From positions 62,001-126,000 of the forward strand of contig NZ_LJSI01000021.1 in NCBI RefSeq assembly GCF_001305295.1: a stretch of DNA of 64,000 nt. The letters are read 5' to 3'. The notes beneath the pieces were generated by a model, which searched no databases, was not told the DNA's origin, and saw nothing but the letters and a program-made list of their open reading frames with translations. Both the position numbers and the translations under genes were made by a program. Positions 8,296 to 16,655 of this stretch are shown piece by piece (positions within the stretch are counted from its first letter, which is position 1; the number at the start of each line of letters is the position of its first letter). This stretch comes from Neptunomonas antarctica. GTDB taxonomy: Bacteria; Pseudomonadota; Gammaproteobacteria; Pseudomonadales; Balneatricaceae.

Positions 8296-9369
8296 ATGAG
8301 CACCTTGTTTAGCCCGGTTCAGATGGGTGATTTCTTATTGCCAAACCGTATCGTTATGTCACCTTTGACACGTTGCCGTGCCAGCGAAGGACGGGTGCCC
8401 AATGAGCTGATGGCCGAGTATTACACACAGCGCGCCAGTGCTGGCCTGATTTTTACGGAAGCGACGTCGGTAACCCCGATGGGTGTTGGCTATCCGGATA
8501 CACCGGGCATCTGGTCTGATGCGCAGGTTGAAGGCTGGAAAAAAGTAACCAGCGCCGTGCACAACGCCGGTGGCCGCATCGTGCTGCAGTTATGGCATGT
8601 AGGGCGTATCTCCGATTCAATTTATCTGAACGGTGAATTGCCGGTTGCTCCCAGTGCACTGGTGGCAGAAGGACATGTCAGCCTGGTGCGTCCGGAGAAG
8701 GCATATGAGGTTCCGCGTGCACTCAGCACTGATGAGATTCGCGAGATTATTCTGGCCTTTAAAAAGGGTGCTGAAAATGCCAAAAAGGCCGGTTTTGATG
8801 GCGTAGAGGTGCATGGTGCAAATGGTTATCTGCCGGATCAGTTTTTGCAGGATTCGACTAATCAACGTACTGATAGTTATGGTGGCAGCATTGAAAACCG
8901 TGCCCGCTTCTTACTTGAAGCCACCGATGCAGCCATCGGCGTGTGGGGCGCCGGGCGTGTTGGCGTGCATTTGTCTCCTCGCTGTGACGCGCATTCGATG
9001 GGAGATAGTGATGCTGCAGCAACATTTGGATATGTGGCACAGGCACTGGCTGAACGTAACATCGCTTTTATCTTTACCCGTGAACATTTCAATGCGCCAG
9101 GACTGACGAGGATGCTTAAGCAGCGCTTCGGTGGTGCGGTGATCGTCAATGAGCAGATGGCTAAGTCTCAGGCGGAGCAGTTACTTGAAGAGGGGGTGGC
9201 AGACGCCGTTGCGTTCGGTAAAACCTACATAGCCAATCCGGATTTGGTAGAGCGGTTGCGCCAGGACGCGCCTCTTAATAAGCCAGATTCATCGACCTTT
9301 TATGCATCCGGTGCGGCGGGTTATACCGATTATCCTATGCTGCCTAAGGCACAGTTGTTTGCGGTATAG
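8296..9369 (+). CDS. Alkene reductase, Old Yellow Enzyme family (NemA-like)
   Basis: FMN-dependent NAD(P)H oxidoreductase that reduces activated C=C bonds or nitro compounds. The 357-aa TIM barrel begins LFSPVQMGDFLLPNRIVMSPLTR; LQLWHVGRIS and the active-site segment VEVHGANGYLPDQFLQDSTNQRTD (split here as VEVHGANGYL and DQFLQDS) include the His and Asn that bind the phenolic or carbonyl ligand, followed by YGGSIENR. The phosphate-binding region is DAVAFGKTYIANPDL. RBS CAGGAG precedes the ATG. It is co-transcribed with the ArsR-type regulator, which suggests induction by an electrophile. E. coli nemA is instead controlled by the TetR protein NemR. The natural substrate cannot be told. Confidence 0.9.
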   Translation: MSTLFSPVQMGDFLLPNRIVMSPLTRCRASEGRVPNELMAEYYTQRASAGLIFTEATSVTPMGVGYPDTPGIWSDAQVEGWKKVTSAVHNAGGRIVLQLWHVGRISDSIYLNGELPVAPSALVAEGHVSLVRPEKAYEVPRALSTDEIREIILAFKKGAENAKKAGFDGVEVHGANGYLPDQFLQDSTNQRTDSYGGSIENRARFLLEATDAAIGVWGAGRVGVHLSPRCDAHSMGDSDAAATFGYVAQALAERNIAFIFTREHFNAPGLTRMLKQRFGGAVIVNEQMAKSQAEQLLEEGVADAVAFGKTYIANPDLVERLRQDAPLNKPDSSTFYASGAAGYTDYPMLPKAQLFAV

Positions 9370-9451
9370 TTGTGTAATCTGTCTGTAGTATAAATTCTAC
9401 TGGGCCTCTGTTTTATAGATGCTATGCATTGATAATCATTATGTGCCGATA

Positions 9452-9490
9452 GCAGTCCTGTTAGTAGCGCAGGACTGCCCCTATTTTTTG
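9452..9490 (+). terminator. Intrinsic terminator after the alkene reductase
   Basis: Perfect 9-bp stem GCAGTCCTG/CAGGACTGC with a 9-nt loop; a T-rich tract follows after a few bases. Confidence 0.75.
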
Positions 9491-9540
9491 ATAGCTTGAC
9501 TAGCCGAGTGCTTAATCAATCGGCATCATCAGCGTAGAAC

Positions 9541-10587
9541 TTATTTTTTGATCATAGAGAGTAATGCGGTTTCAATTTCATGCCAGGCTAAGGGCGTCTG
9601 GCTGATGATTTCAAGTCGGGAGTCGCGCCGCCATGCAATGGGCTGTGTCGTGGTTTCATCCAGTACCCGATTGTAAAAAACTCGGCTATGGCCTATCCGG
9701 AATACCCCTTTTAAGCGCCAGATTTGGGTCAATGAATTCAGGTATGCCAGTAAGCTATCGTGATCGAATTGATCATCAGGATGAAAAACCCAGCCGCAAC
9801 TGAACGCCTCCTGATTAGCACCGGTGCGTTTGATCGGCTTGCCCGGTTCGGGTAGAAAGAGCGCCGGTAGCACTGGAGGTTGCGGAGGCGATTGTTTTGA
9901 TGCTTGTTTTGATAATTGTTGCGGCAGTGGTTGCGGGTCGCTGCCGTTACTATGAGCGTCAGGGTAATGCGCAGAAAGCGCGGTGTTTCGGGTGTGATCC
10001 AACAGCTGAATGGGGAATTCGCCTTGTATTATCTGAATAACCTTTTGCTTAGGCGGGAACATATTTTCGGACAGGGTTTGAGCTTCATTAACTTGCGCCG
10101 TTGTAGCAAGATCGCATTTATTTAACGCGATGATATCGGCCAGGTTTAATTGATCAATAAAGGTCTGATGGCGCAACACTTCCGGTTGCTCTAGTACGCG
10201 AGGATCAAGCAGGCAGATAATGCTGCGTAAGGTGAGCACCTCGCGAAAAGATTCGCTTTGAAGTATGTCGATTAAGCCTTCCGGGTGGCCTAATCCAGTG
10301 GGTTCTATAATCACTCTGTCAGGTCGGGTGCGGCGCAATAACATGGCAAGACTAATGGTTAAGGCCGGGCCAAGCGCACAGCAAATACAGCCACCGGCAA
10401 TCTCCTTAATTTGTATACCGGTTTGGTCTGTCAGAACGCTTTGGTCGATGCCAATCTGGCCGAATTCGTTGACAACAATTGCCCACGTTTCATTTTCAGG
10501 CTTTTGTTTAATGAGTTGGTTAAGGGCGGTGGTTTTGCCTACGCCCAGAAAACCGGTAATGATGTTGGTAGGGATATTTGATAGCAT
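9541..10587 (-). CDS. COG0523 (CobW/YjiA-type) GTPase, probable zinc metallochaperone
   Basis: G3E-family P-loop GTPase of 348 aa. Walker A GFLGVGKTT (about residues 12-20), the metal-binding motif GGCICC (about 65-70), Walker B/switch region VIIEPTGLGHPEGL and the guanine motif NKCDL are all present. A low-complexity linker rich in Gln, Ser and Pro (about 210-240) separates the G domain from the CobW C-terminal domain. A cluster of Zur-type palindromes stands directly upstream, so a role in zinc allocation during zinc starvation is the best inference, as for Zur-controlled COG0523 proteins elsewhere. It is not near cobalamin, urease or nitrile hydratase genes. Confidence 0.85.
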   Translation of the reverse strand: MLSNIPTNIITGFLGVGKTTALNQLIKQKPENETWAIVVNEFGQIGIDQSVLTDQTGIQIKEIAGGCICCALGPALTISLAMLLRRTRPDRVIIEPTGLGHPEGLIDILQSESFREVLTLRSIICLLDPRVLEQPEVLRHQTFIDQLNLADIIALNKCDLATTAQVNEAQTLSENMFPPKQKVIQIIQGEFPIQLLDHTRNTALSAHYPDAHSNGSDPQPLPQQLSKQASKQSPPQPPVLPALFLPEPGKPIKRTGANQEAFSCGWVFHPDDQFDHDSLLAYLNSLTQIWRLKGVFRIGHSRVFYNRVLDETTTQPIAWRRDSRLEIISQTPLAWHEIETALLSMIKK

Positions 10588-10608
10588 GAATAATGATCAC
10601 AAGATTAA

Positions 10609-10653
10609 TTGTTGTTATAATATAACGTTATTATAACGAGAGTATAACAACAA
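10609..10653 (-). promoter_or_regulatory. Zur-type operator with nested palindromes
   Basis: GTTATAATATAAC (10614-10626) is a perfect 13-bp palindrome matching the core of the gammaproteobacterial Zur box. GTTATTATAAC (10627-10637) abuts it. An outer perfect 11-bp inverted repeat, TTGTTGTTATA (10609-10619) and TATAACAACAA (10643-10653), encloses both. The site lies 22 nt upstream of the COG0523 GTPase start. Zinc-dependent repression is inferred from motif and gene type together. Confidence 0.75.
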
Positions 10654-10706
10654 TATGAACAATTACTCATGATCGAGCTATTTAATGCAAACCTTGTTCG
10701 TTTAGG

Positions 10707-11024
10707 CTATTTAGCCAAATAACGCTTTTGGGCAGCTAAATATTCAGGCATGGGTCCTGTATCTTGAAAAATTTCATCCCCATCTTCGATTCGAATGACC
10801 TTTTTGCCGGGTATATAAGGCATTCTGGCTTCCAATTCGTTGAGGGCTTCGTGAATCAGGGTCGCGATAATTTCATTTTGAGGTAATTTATAAACGTCAG
10901 CTAAAGCTGCTAGCCTTATAATATCGGTATCGTTGATGGATAAAGTTACTTCAGTTTGTTTGCTGACTTTTGAAGCGTGCTCTTCCCATAATTCAAGAAG
11001 TTTAGATAAGCTTTGGTTTCCCAT
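10707..11024 (-). CDS. Conserved hypothetical protein, 105 aa
   Basis: Function unknown. The chain is acidic and helical with an opening SLSKLLELWEEHA, a middle part DIIRLAALADVYKLPQNEIIATLIHEALNELEARMPY that looks helix-turn-helix-like when split into its two helices, and a tail ending MPEYLAAQKRYLAK. It recalls short Pseudomonas proteins sometimes labelled type 1 pili tip component, a name with no support here. The ATG at 11024 is preceded on the minus strand by AAGGAAT. It stands alone between the COG0523 gene and the divergent flavodoxin. Confidence 0.7.
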   Translation of the reverse strand: MGNQSLSKLLELWEEHASKVSKQTEVTLSINDTDIIRLAALADVYKLPQNEIIATLIHEALNELEARMPYIPGKKVIRIEDGDEIFQDTGPMPEYLAAQKRYLAK

Positions 11025-11186
11025 GAATTTATTCCTTACTCAAAATACATAAATTAAGTATAGCGCCAACATGTAAATTCGCTACGAATAAATAGAAATA
11101 TGAAGATAAAAAATGCGCGTTGAGTTTCACTGATTATTTATAGTATCAATAGTAAAATATGTTATTTCAAAATAGGATGATGCAGG

Positions 11187-11633
11187 ATGGCCAAGGTTAA
11201 ATTTTTAGTCGGTTCTACGTATGGTAATGCGGAGCAGGTAGCAGATGATGCAGCAGATCAGTTGGCAAATTTAGGGCATCAGACTCAGGTGTATAACCGT
11301 CCAACGATTGATGATGTTATAGCGAAAGATACAGAGGTGCTTATTATCTGTTCGGCGACCATTGGGGAAGGAGAAATTCCTGATAATCTGTTGCCACTGT
11401 ACAGCCAGTTAAGAGATCAGTTTCCGATACTCGCACATGTAAGGTACGGTGTGATTGCTCTGGGTGACAGCTCCTATGATAATTTTTATGATGCTGGGCG
11501 CCAAATGGATGAACTGATGCAGGAGTTACGGGCTGAAGCCGTTCAGGATATGTTAGTGATTGATGCTTGTGAGACTCCGGATCCGGAAGAGGCCGTGAGC
11601 GAGTGGATTAGTGCATTACATTTGAAAATTTGA
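11187..11633 (+). CDS. Flavodoxin domain protein (MioC-like)
   Basis: Small FMN-binding electron carrier, 148 aa. The phosphate loop GSTYGNAEQVAD is at about residues 8-19, the 50s loop SATIGEGEIPDNLLPLY follows, and the isoalloxazine-binding segment ALGDSSYDNFYDAG is at about 93-106. These are closer to MioC and the flavodoxin domains of CysJ-type reductases than to long-chain flavodoxins. RBS AGGATG precedes the start. Its stop codon is only 2 nt from the convergent stop of the GGDEF/EAL gene, so there is no room for a separate terminator. Electron-transfer partner unknown. Confidence 0.88.
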   Translation: MAKVKFLVGSTYGNAEQVADDAADQLANLGHQTQVYNRPTIDDVIAKDTEVLIICSATIGEGEIPDNLLPLYSQLRDQFPILAHVRYGVIALGDSSYDNFYDAGRQMDELMQELRAEAVQDMLVIDACETPDPEEAVSEWISALHLKI

Positions 11634-11635
11634 AT

Positions 11636-14302
11636 TTAATGCTTGCCGATGAGATCGTAATGCTCATCGAGCCATTGAGAGAGAGCTGCAGCAGGTATCG
11701 GCCTGCTGATGAGATAGCCTTGTAACTGGTCGCAGTTCTCACCTCGCAGGAAGGCTTTTTGTTCTTCTGTTTCTACGCCCTCTGCGCAGACGCTAAGGTT
11801 AAGACTATGACTTAGTGCGATAATGGCTCTGGCTATTGCTTCATCATCGGGGTCGTTGGGGATGTCGCGTACGAGTGATTGGTCTATTTTGACTTTCTGC
11901 ACGGGTAGCATTTTCAGATAGCATAGGGATGAATAGCCAGTGCCAAAGTCATCCAGAGCTAAGCGTACGCCGAGCGTGCGTAATTCATTCAATACGGGTT
12001 TGGCTGCATCGGCATGCTTCATGACAATGTTTTCAAGTATTTCGAGTTCAAGCTGATCGGGCTCAATCTCGTATTTCTCAAGCAACTCTTTTACAACGCT
12101 GACGAATCCATGGCTTAGAATCTGTTGGCCTGCAAGATTAACGGCTATGCGGAAGGGTGGATAACCTGCGTCCTTCCACTGAGACGCTTGAGCGCAGGCT
12201 TGTTCCAGCACCCAGTTGCCGACCTGAGTCATCAGGCCAATTTCTTCGATAATAGGTAAAAATAATCCTGGAGACATTAATCCGTTTTCAGGATGTTCCC
12301 AGCGAACCAAGGCTTCCACACCCGATATTTGTCCTGTCATTGCATCAATCTGAGGCTGGTAGAAAACCCTGAATTGATCTAACGCGAGTGCTCTTCTTAG
12401 CTCTGGTTCCAGACGAACCCATTGTTCAATAATTTGCGTTTGTTCTGGTTGATAGAAGGCGTAGTTATTACGTCCGTCATCTTTGGCCTGATGAACCGCC
12501 GTGTCTGCATTTTTAATCAGTGTTTCACTATCAAATCCATTTTCAGGATATAACGTGATGCCGATACTGGCGGTCGTGAAAAAATCATGTCCATCCAGAT
12601 CAACCGCTGCTTCAAGTGCATTGACGAGTCGCATCGCGATGCGCTCAGCTTCGCCTTGATTCTGGCAATCTTTAATCATTATTGCGAACTCGTCACCCCC
12701 TACGCGGGCCAATAAATTATTGTCGGGTATGACATTACGCAGGCGTTTAGCGACTTGTATGAGTAACTTGTCTCCGGCCTGGTGCCCCATCGTTTCATTA
12801 ACATGCTTGAAGCGATCCAGATCGATCATTAATACGGCGGGGCGCTGATCGTTCTGTTTGTGTTCGATTACATGATCCAGCAGTATTTTGAATAGTTGGC
12901 GATTGGGAAGATCCGTTAGCGCATCATGTTGGCTCATGTGACGTAATTTAGCTTCGGATTCTTTAATGTTGGATACATCAGCAGCAACATTCACATAGTG
13001 AGTCAGATTACCTTGTGTGTTGTAAACCGCGCTAATATTCAGCCACTGGGGGTATATGGCACCATCGTTACGTCGGTTCCACAACTCTCCTTGCCAAAAT
13101 CCTTGTTCGAGTATGATGGCGTAGATGTTTTTGATGAATTTCAGCTCGTGGCGGCCGGAATTAAACAGGGAAGGTGATTGCCCAATGAGTTCATCCCGTG
13201 TATATCCTGTCATTTCGCAATAAGCGCGATTGACATCAACAATATGGTTGTTGGCATCTGCCACCATAATACCTTCGTTAGTCGATGCGAAGGCGATACC
13301 AGCTAGTTCGAGTTGTGCGTACGCCGCTTTTTCGCTGGAGATATCCAGCATGATGCTATTAATACGTTTAAGTTTATTATGCTTGTCCCATTCCGGAGTA
13401 GAGGCCAAATGTATCCATTTAATATGGCCTTGAGCGTCGAAAAAACGGCACTCGGTTGTCCATAGCGATCCATACTCTGGTTTACGGCTTAAAAAGCCAT
13501 TGACCATATCACGATCATCCGGATGCAGGCGTTCCCAAACGCGTTTAAAGCTCGTTAAGGCCTCGACTGAGGTTACCCCGCAAAGGCTCTGAACACTGTC
13601 ACTGACATAACTAAAATAAGGTTTATTCATGGCGTCGAATTCTGTTTGAAGAACTACGCCAGGAATGGAAGATACAATATGGGCGAAACGCTGCTCAGAA
13701 TCTTTTAAAGCGACGCGGCTAAAATGGCGTGTGATGGCAATACCCGCCATATAGGCAGCACTTTCCAGTATGCGGGCATGGAATGTTGACGGGTTTCTTG
13801 GTAACGCGCTGGTAATCGCAATACTCCCCATAGCGTTATTGGCGGCATCATGCAGCGGGTAAGACCAGCAAGCGCCTGTTTCCATAAGTTCATGGATATG
13901 CTGAGCATTTTCCCAACGACTATCTGTATGTGTATTAATAACAAAAACAGGTTGGTCTGAATAAACAGCAGTGCCACATGATCGTGCTTTAGGTCCGGGA
14001 GTAAGGTGGTTAAGGAGGAGGAAATTCTTTTTTGGAATGCTTGGCGCACTTAAAAGATTCAGATCCCCATTCTTTTTATCCAAAAGCATAATGGAGGCGC
14101 AGCATTCGCCGACAATACCCTCTATCTCCAGACAGAGGCTGTCAAGCAGCTCCTTTAAAGGGAGATTGAGGGTTATTTTCTCAAGCAGATTTCTCTGCAG
14201 AAGGAGTAGACGGTTCAGGTCCTGAACAGTGGGCTGTGCATCACTGCTTGCCTGAAGCTTATCTGCAGATAAGCCTCTCTTCAGATTACTTAATGCGTCC
14301 AT
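11636..14302 (-). CDS. GAF-PAS-PAS-GGDEF-EAL cyclic-di-GMP signalling protein
   Basis: Cytoplasmic 888-aa protein without membrane segments. Order: N-terminal coil, GAF domain (about 38-195), PAS with PAC (about 205-320), second PAS (about 330-450, motif VNRAYCEMTGYTRDELIG), GGDEF (about 455-625, intact GGDEF at 535-539) and EAL (about 645-880, EAL at 663-665). The EAL domain keeps NLAGQQ, the ELEILE segment and DDFGTGYSSL, so both diguanylate cyclase and phosphodiesterase activity are possible. Which one dominates cannot be told. It probably senses a small ligand or redox state through GAF/PAS and may influence motility or the type I secretion system in this window, which is inference. Confidence 0.95.
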   Translation of the reverse strand: MDALSNLKRGLSADKLQASSDAQPTVQDLNRLLLLQRNLLEKITLNLPLKELLDSLCLEIEGIVGECCASIMLLDKKNGDLNLLSAPSIPKKNFLLLNHLTPGPKARSCGTAVYSDQPVFVINTHTDSRWENAQHIHELMETGACWSYPLHDAANNAMGSIAITSALPRNPSTFHARILESAAYMAGIAITRHFSRVALKDSEQRFAHIVSSIPGVVLQTEFDAMNKPYFSYVSDSVQSLCGVTSVEALTSFKRVWERLHPDDRDMVNGFLSRKPEYGSLWTTECRFFDAQGHIKWIHLASTPEWDKHNKLKRINSIMLDISSEKAAYAQLELAGIAFASTNEGIMVADANNHIVDVNRAYCEMTGYTRDELIGQSPSLFNSGRHELKFIKNIYAIILEQGFWQGELWNRRNDGAIYPQWLNISAVYNTQGNLTHYVNVAADVSNIKESEAKLRHMSQHDALTDLPNRQLFKILLDHVIEHKQNDQRPAVLMIDLDRFKHVNETMGHQAGDKLLIQVAKRLRNVIPDNNLLARVGGDEFAIMIKDCQNQGEAERIAMRLVNALEAAVDLDGHDFFTTASIGITLYPENGFDSETLIKNADTAVHQAKDDGRNNYAFYQPEQTQIIEQWVRLEPELRRALALDQFRVFYQPQIDAMTGQISGVEALVRWEHPENGLMSPGLFLPIIEEIGLMTQVGNWVLEQACAQASQWKDAGYPPFRIAVNLAGQQILSHGFVSVVKELLEKYEIEPDQLELEILENIVMKHADAAKPVLNELRTLGVRLALDDFGTGYSSLCYLKMLPVQKVKIDQSLVRDIPNDPDDEAIARAIIALSHSLNLSVCAEGVETEEQKAFLRGENCDQLQGYLISRPIPAAALSQWLDEHYDLIGKH

Positions 14303-14379
14303 TAATACTCGCTGATAAAATATCTAACTTTCAATGCAATCTAGAAATAAATTCTATCTGCATAGGAAGTATTTGCTAT

Positions 14380-15117
14380 TTATTTAAGTAAATAGCCACG
14401 TGACTGCAAATAAGACAGCATATGTGGCCGCGCTTCTTTTGTGAGCATTCCGGAAATCTGCTCACTCCAGCTCATCTCTTTATTACCGCCGGTACGCGAA
14501 CGATAATACTCACGAATTATATTATCGTAATCGGCCATGAGTGTTGAATCTTGAACGTTTATATAAGAATCTTTTTTCAATACAACAGCTAAAGGCAGTC
14601 GAGGTTTGACTTCAGGTGCTTGATCGGGATAGCCAATACACATTCCAAAAACCGGGTATACCAGGTCAGGAAGGTCTAGTAGATCGCTTACATCCGCAAT
14701 TTTATTGCGGATTCCACCGATATATACCACACCTAAGCCCAGGGATTCTGCGGCAATGGCTACGTTTTGTGCAAACAGGCCGCAATCCAGTGTTGCTGTT
14801 GTGAACTGTTCGGTGAAGCCGCTCATCATTTCTTCATCGTGCATCTCGCAGGCGAGTTTGTGGCGCTGCATATCGGCGCAGAAAACCAGAAAAACAGGCG
14901 CTTGTTCTACATATTTCTGGTTACCAGCGCACTCAGCGAGTTTTGATCTTTTGGATTTATCTTCAATCTGAATCACTGTGCAGGCTTGGATAAAACTGGA
15001 AGTCGCGGCTGACTGTCCGGAGGATACCAGCGTATTAATGATTTCCTGGCTGACGGGCTGCTCTGTAAAGGCACGAATGGAGCGATGGCTATTAAGTAAG
15101 TCGATAGTAGGGTTCAT
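14380..15117 (-). CDS. NfsA-like FMN-dependent NADPH oxidoreductase
   Basis: Nitroreductase-fold flavoenzyme of 245 aa. The N-terminus PTIDLLNSHRSIRAFTEQPV is the FMN-phosphate-binding helix of NfsA/FRP enzymes, followed by SGQSAATSSFIQ and, near the middle, GLGVVYIGGIRN. The C-terminus carries the NfsA-type WSEQISGMLTKEARPHM segment. The start at 15117 is chosen because family proteins begin with a short residue run before this helix. An upstream ATG at 15213 would add 32 unrelated residues and overlap alkB. It is the last gene of a four-gene set with AlkB-like, PRPP synthetase and phosphorylase genes. Substrates may be nitroaromatics, quinones or flavins. Confidence 0.88.
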   Translation of the reverse strand: MNPTIDLLNSHRSIRAFTEQPVSQEIINTLVSSGQSAATSSFIQACTVIQIEDKSKRSKLAECAGNQKYVEQAPVFLVFCADMQRHKLACEMHDEEMMSGFTEQFTTATLDCGLFAQNVAIAAESLGLGVVYIGGIRNKIADVSDLLDLPDLVYPVFGMCIGYPDQAPEVKPRLPLAVVLKKDSYINVQDSTLMADYDNIIREYYRSRTGGNKEMSWSEQISGMLTKEARPHMLSYLQSRGYLLK

Positions 15118-15134
15118 ATATAGTCTCTGTCTCG

Positions 15135-15776
15135 TTATGGGTAAACATAGCGAAAGGTTAGATTGATTCGTTCTTCCTGAACACGTCTGGAAGAGGGAAC
15201 AGTGTGTTGCCAATAGTGTTGTGTTTGTCCTGCCATTAATAATAGCGTCCCTTGACCCAGGTTCAGTTCGATTTTAGGCCGCTGTTTATCCCATCGATGC
15301 CTCAGTATAAATCGTCTTTCAGTGCCAAAGCTGAGTGATGCTATGACGGGGTTAGTACCGAGTTCAGGTTCATCGTCGCTGTGCCACCCCATTTTATCCT
15401 GGCCGTTACGATAACGGTTGATCAGCACGCTATTAAAAAGATGCTGGCAATGCTGCTCAATTCGCGTTTTAAGTGACAGTACAAGAGGATGCCAGAGCTT
15501 TGTCTCTAAAACCAGATTTGAATACTGGTAACGTATGCCTGGTTCACCCTGAAAGCTCTGGAGTCGTGGTATCTGATGCGTTTTTCCATATACCTGAATG
15601 GAATCTTGTCGCCAGTGAATTTCAGCACTGAGTTGGCTTTGTATTGCTAAGCTTTCGCTTGCACAAAGAAATTCCGGGTAGAGTATCAATTCGGTTTGCG
15701 GCGCGGTGATGGTCTGGGATTGCGTTTTAGATTGAATGCCAGGTTGAGTGCTCAGTTGAAATTGATTGTCAGTCAT
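15135..15776 (-). CDS. AlkB-like 2-oxoglutarate/Fe(II) dioxygenase
   Basis: Member of the AlkB family (213 aa), most like the ALKBH2/3 type that removes methyl groups from 1-methyladenine and 3-methylcytosine in nucleic acid. Seen: NRYRNGQDKMGWHSDDE with the HxD iron ligands, SLSFGTERRFILRH, the LLLMAGQTQHYWQHTVP segment with the distal His, and the 2-oxoglutarate-binding Arg pair in RINLTFRYV. The first 30 residues are a Gln/Ser/Thr-rich tail outside the fold. The start overlaps the end of the PRPP synthetase gene by 8 nt, so translation is likely coupled. An ada-like regulator is not nearby. Confidence 0.9.
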   Translation of the reverse strand: MTDNQFQLSTQPGIQSKTQSQTITAPQTELILYPEFLCASESLAIQSQLSAEIHWRQDSIQVYGKTHQIPRLQSFQGEPGIRYQYSNLVLETKLWHPLVLSLKTRIEQHCQHLFNSVLINRYRNGQDKMGWHSDDEPELGTNPVIASLSFGTERRFILRHRWDKQRPKIELNLGQGTLLLMAGQTQHYWQHTVPSSRRVQEERINLTFRYVYP

Positions 15777-16653
15777 TTAACAACACCAGCGTTGCATCGG
15801 CGAGTGCCTGAGCAATATCAATCCTATTACTGGTGTGCGGAATGCATTGAGTTGTAATGATATCAGCGACCTGTGTCAGTTGTTCAAATGCATCGTCAGC
15901 AAAGATACCGTGAACGCCTATACACACAGGTCGTTTCATTCCTGCCCGAGTCAGATGTTGGATAGTTTTCAGCAGGGTATGGCCACTAGAAATAATGTCA
16001 TCAATCAGAACCGGTGTGGCTTCTTTATACTGTGTTAGTTCGGGTGCTGATACATCAACCTCTCTATCGCCCTGTCGGATTTTTTGTAATATTTGAAAAG
16101 GCGCATGTGCAAAACGTGCCACTTCTGAAACCCACTGTTCACTTTCTATATCCGGGCCGATCAAAAGCGGTACAGATACATGTTGTTTAATCCATTGCGC
16201 GATCAATGGCGCGGCGGAGACGACGGTGGATTTTAATGTGTATATTTCATCAAGAGAGTGGTATCGGTGCAGGTGTGGATCCATCGTAACTAATAGATCC
16301 AGAGCGGATGACATAATGTTGGCAAAAGGGCGTGAACTAACGCATTCACCCTGATGAAACCGCTTATCCTGCCGCATATAAGGTAAATAAGGTGTGATTA
16401 ATCCAACACGGTTAGCGCCCATCTCCTTGAGCGTGGAAACCAAAAAAAGTAAGCGTAATATTTTATCATCGGGCTTATAGAGGTTGCAGAAAATCATCAC
16501 GTCCTGATAAGCGCATTCAGTGTGGACCCGCAGGTAAGATTCGCCGTCTGGGAACGTGCGCTGTTCAAGCTCGCCTCTTTTCGCTTTCAATGCATCGGCG
16601 AGCCCGTTAAAAAGGGAAGGATCAGAATCAAGATTAAATAGAATAAGTGGCAT
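15769..16653 (-). CDS. Ribose-phosphate pyrophosphokinase family protein
   Basis: PRPP synthetase-type enzyme, 294 aa, shorter than the roughly 315 aa of housekeeping Prs. It keeps the ATP-binding RQDKRFHQGE segment, the MDPHLHRY divalent-ion region, a KIRQGDREV flexible-loop element with the catalytic Lys, and the PRPP loop VLIDDIISSGHTL. It begins 2 nt after the stop of the phosphorylase gene and overlaps alkB by 8 nt. Pairing with an AMP phosphorylase-like enzyme suggests it handles a salvage-derived ribose phosphate rather than being the main PRPP source. That is inference, and the organism should have another prs. Confidence 0.88.
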   Translation of the reverse strand: MPLILFNLDSDPSLFNGLADALKAKRGELEQRTFPDGESYLRVHTECAYQDVMIFCNLYKPDDKILRLLFLVSTLKEMGANRVGLITPYLPYMRQDKRFHQGECVSSRPFANIMSSALDLLVTMDPHLHRYHSLDEIYTLKSTVVSAAPLIAQWIKQHVSVPLLIGPDIESEQWVSEVARFAHAPFQILQKIRQGDREVDVSAPELTQYKEATPVLIDDIISSGHTLLKTIQHLTRAGMKRPVCIGVHGIFADDAFEQLTQVADIITTQCIPHTSNRIDIAQALADATLVLLND

Positions 16654-16655
16654 GA

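Noticed and set aside
15118-15213. N-terminal extension of the NfsA-like protein
   Set aside because: The added 32 residues are unlike the family and overlap the 3' end of alkB; the start at 15117 matches the family N-terminus.
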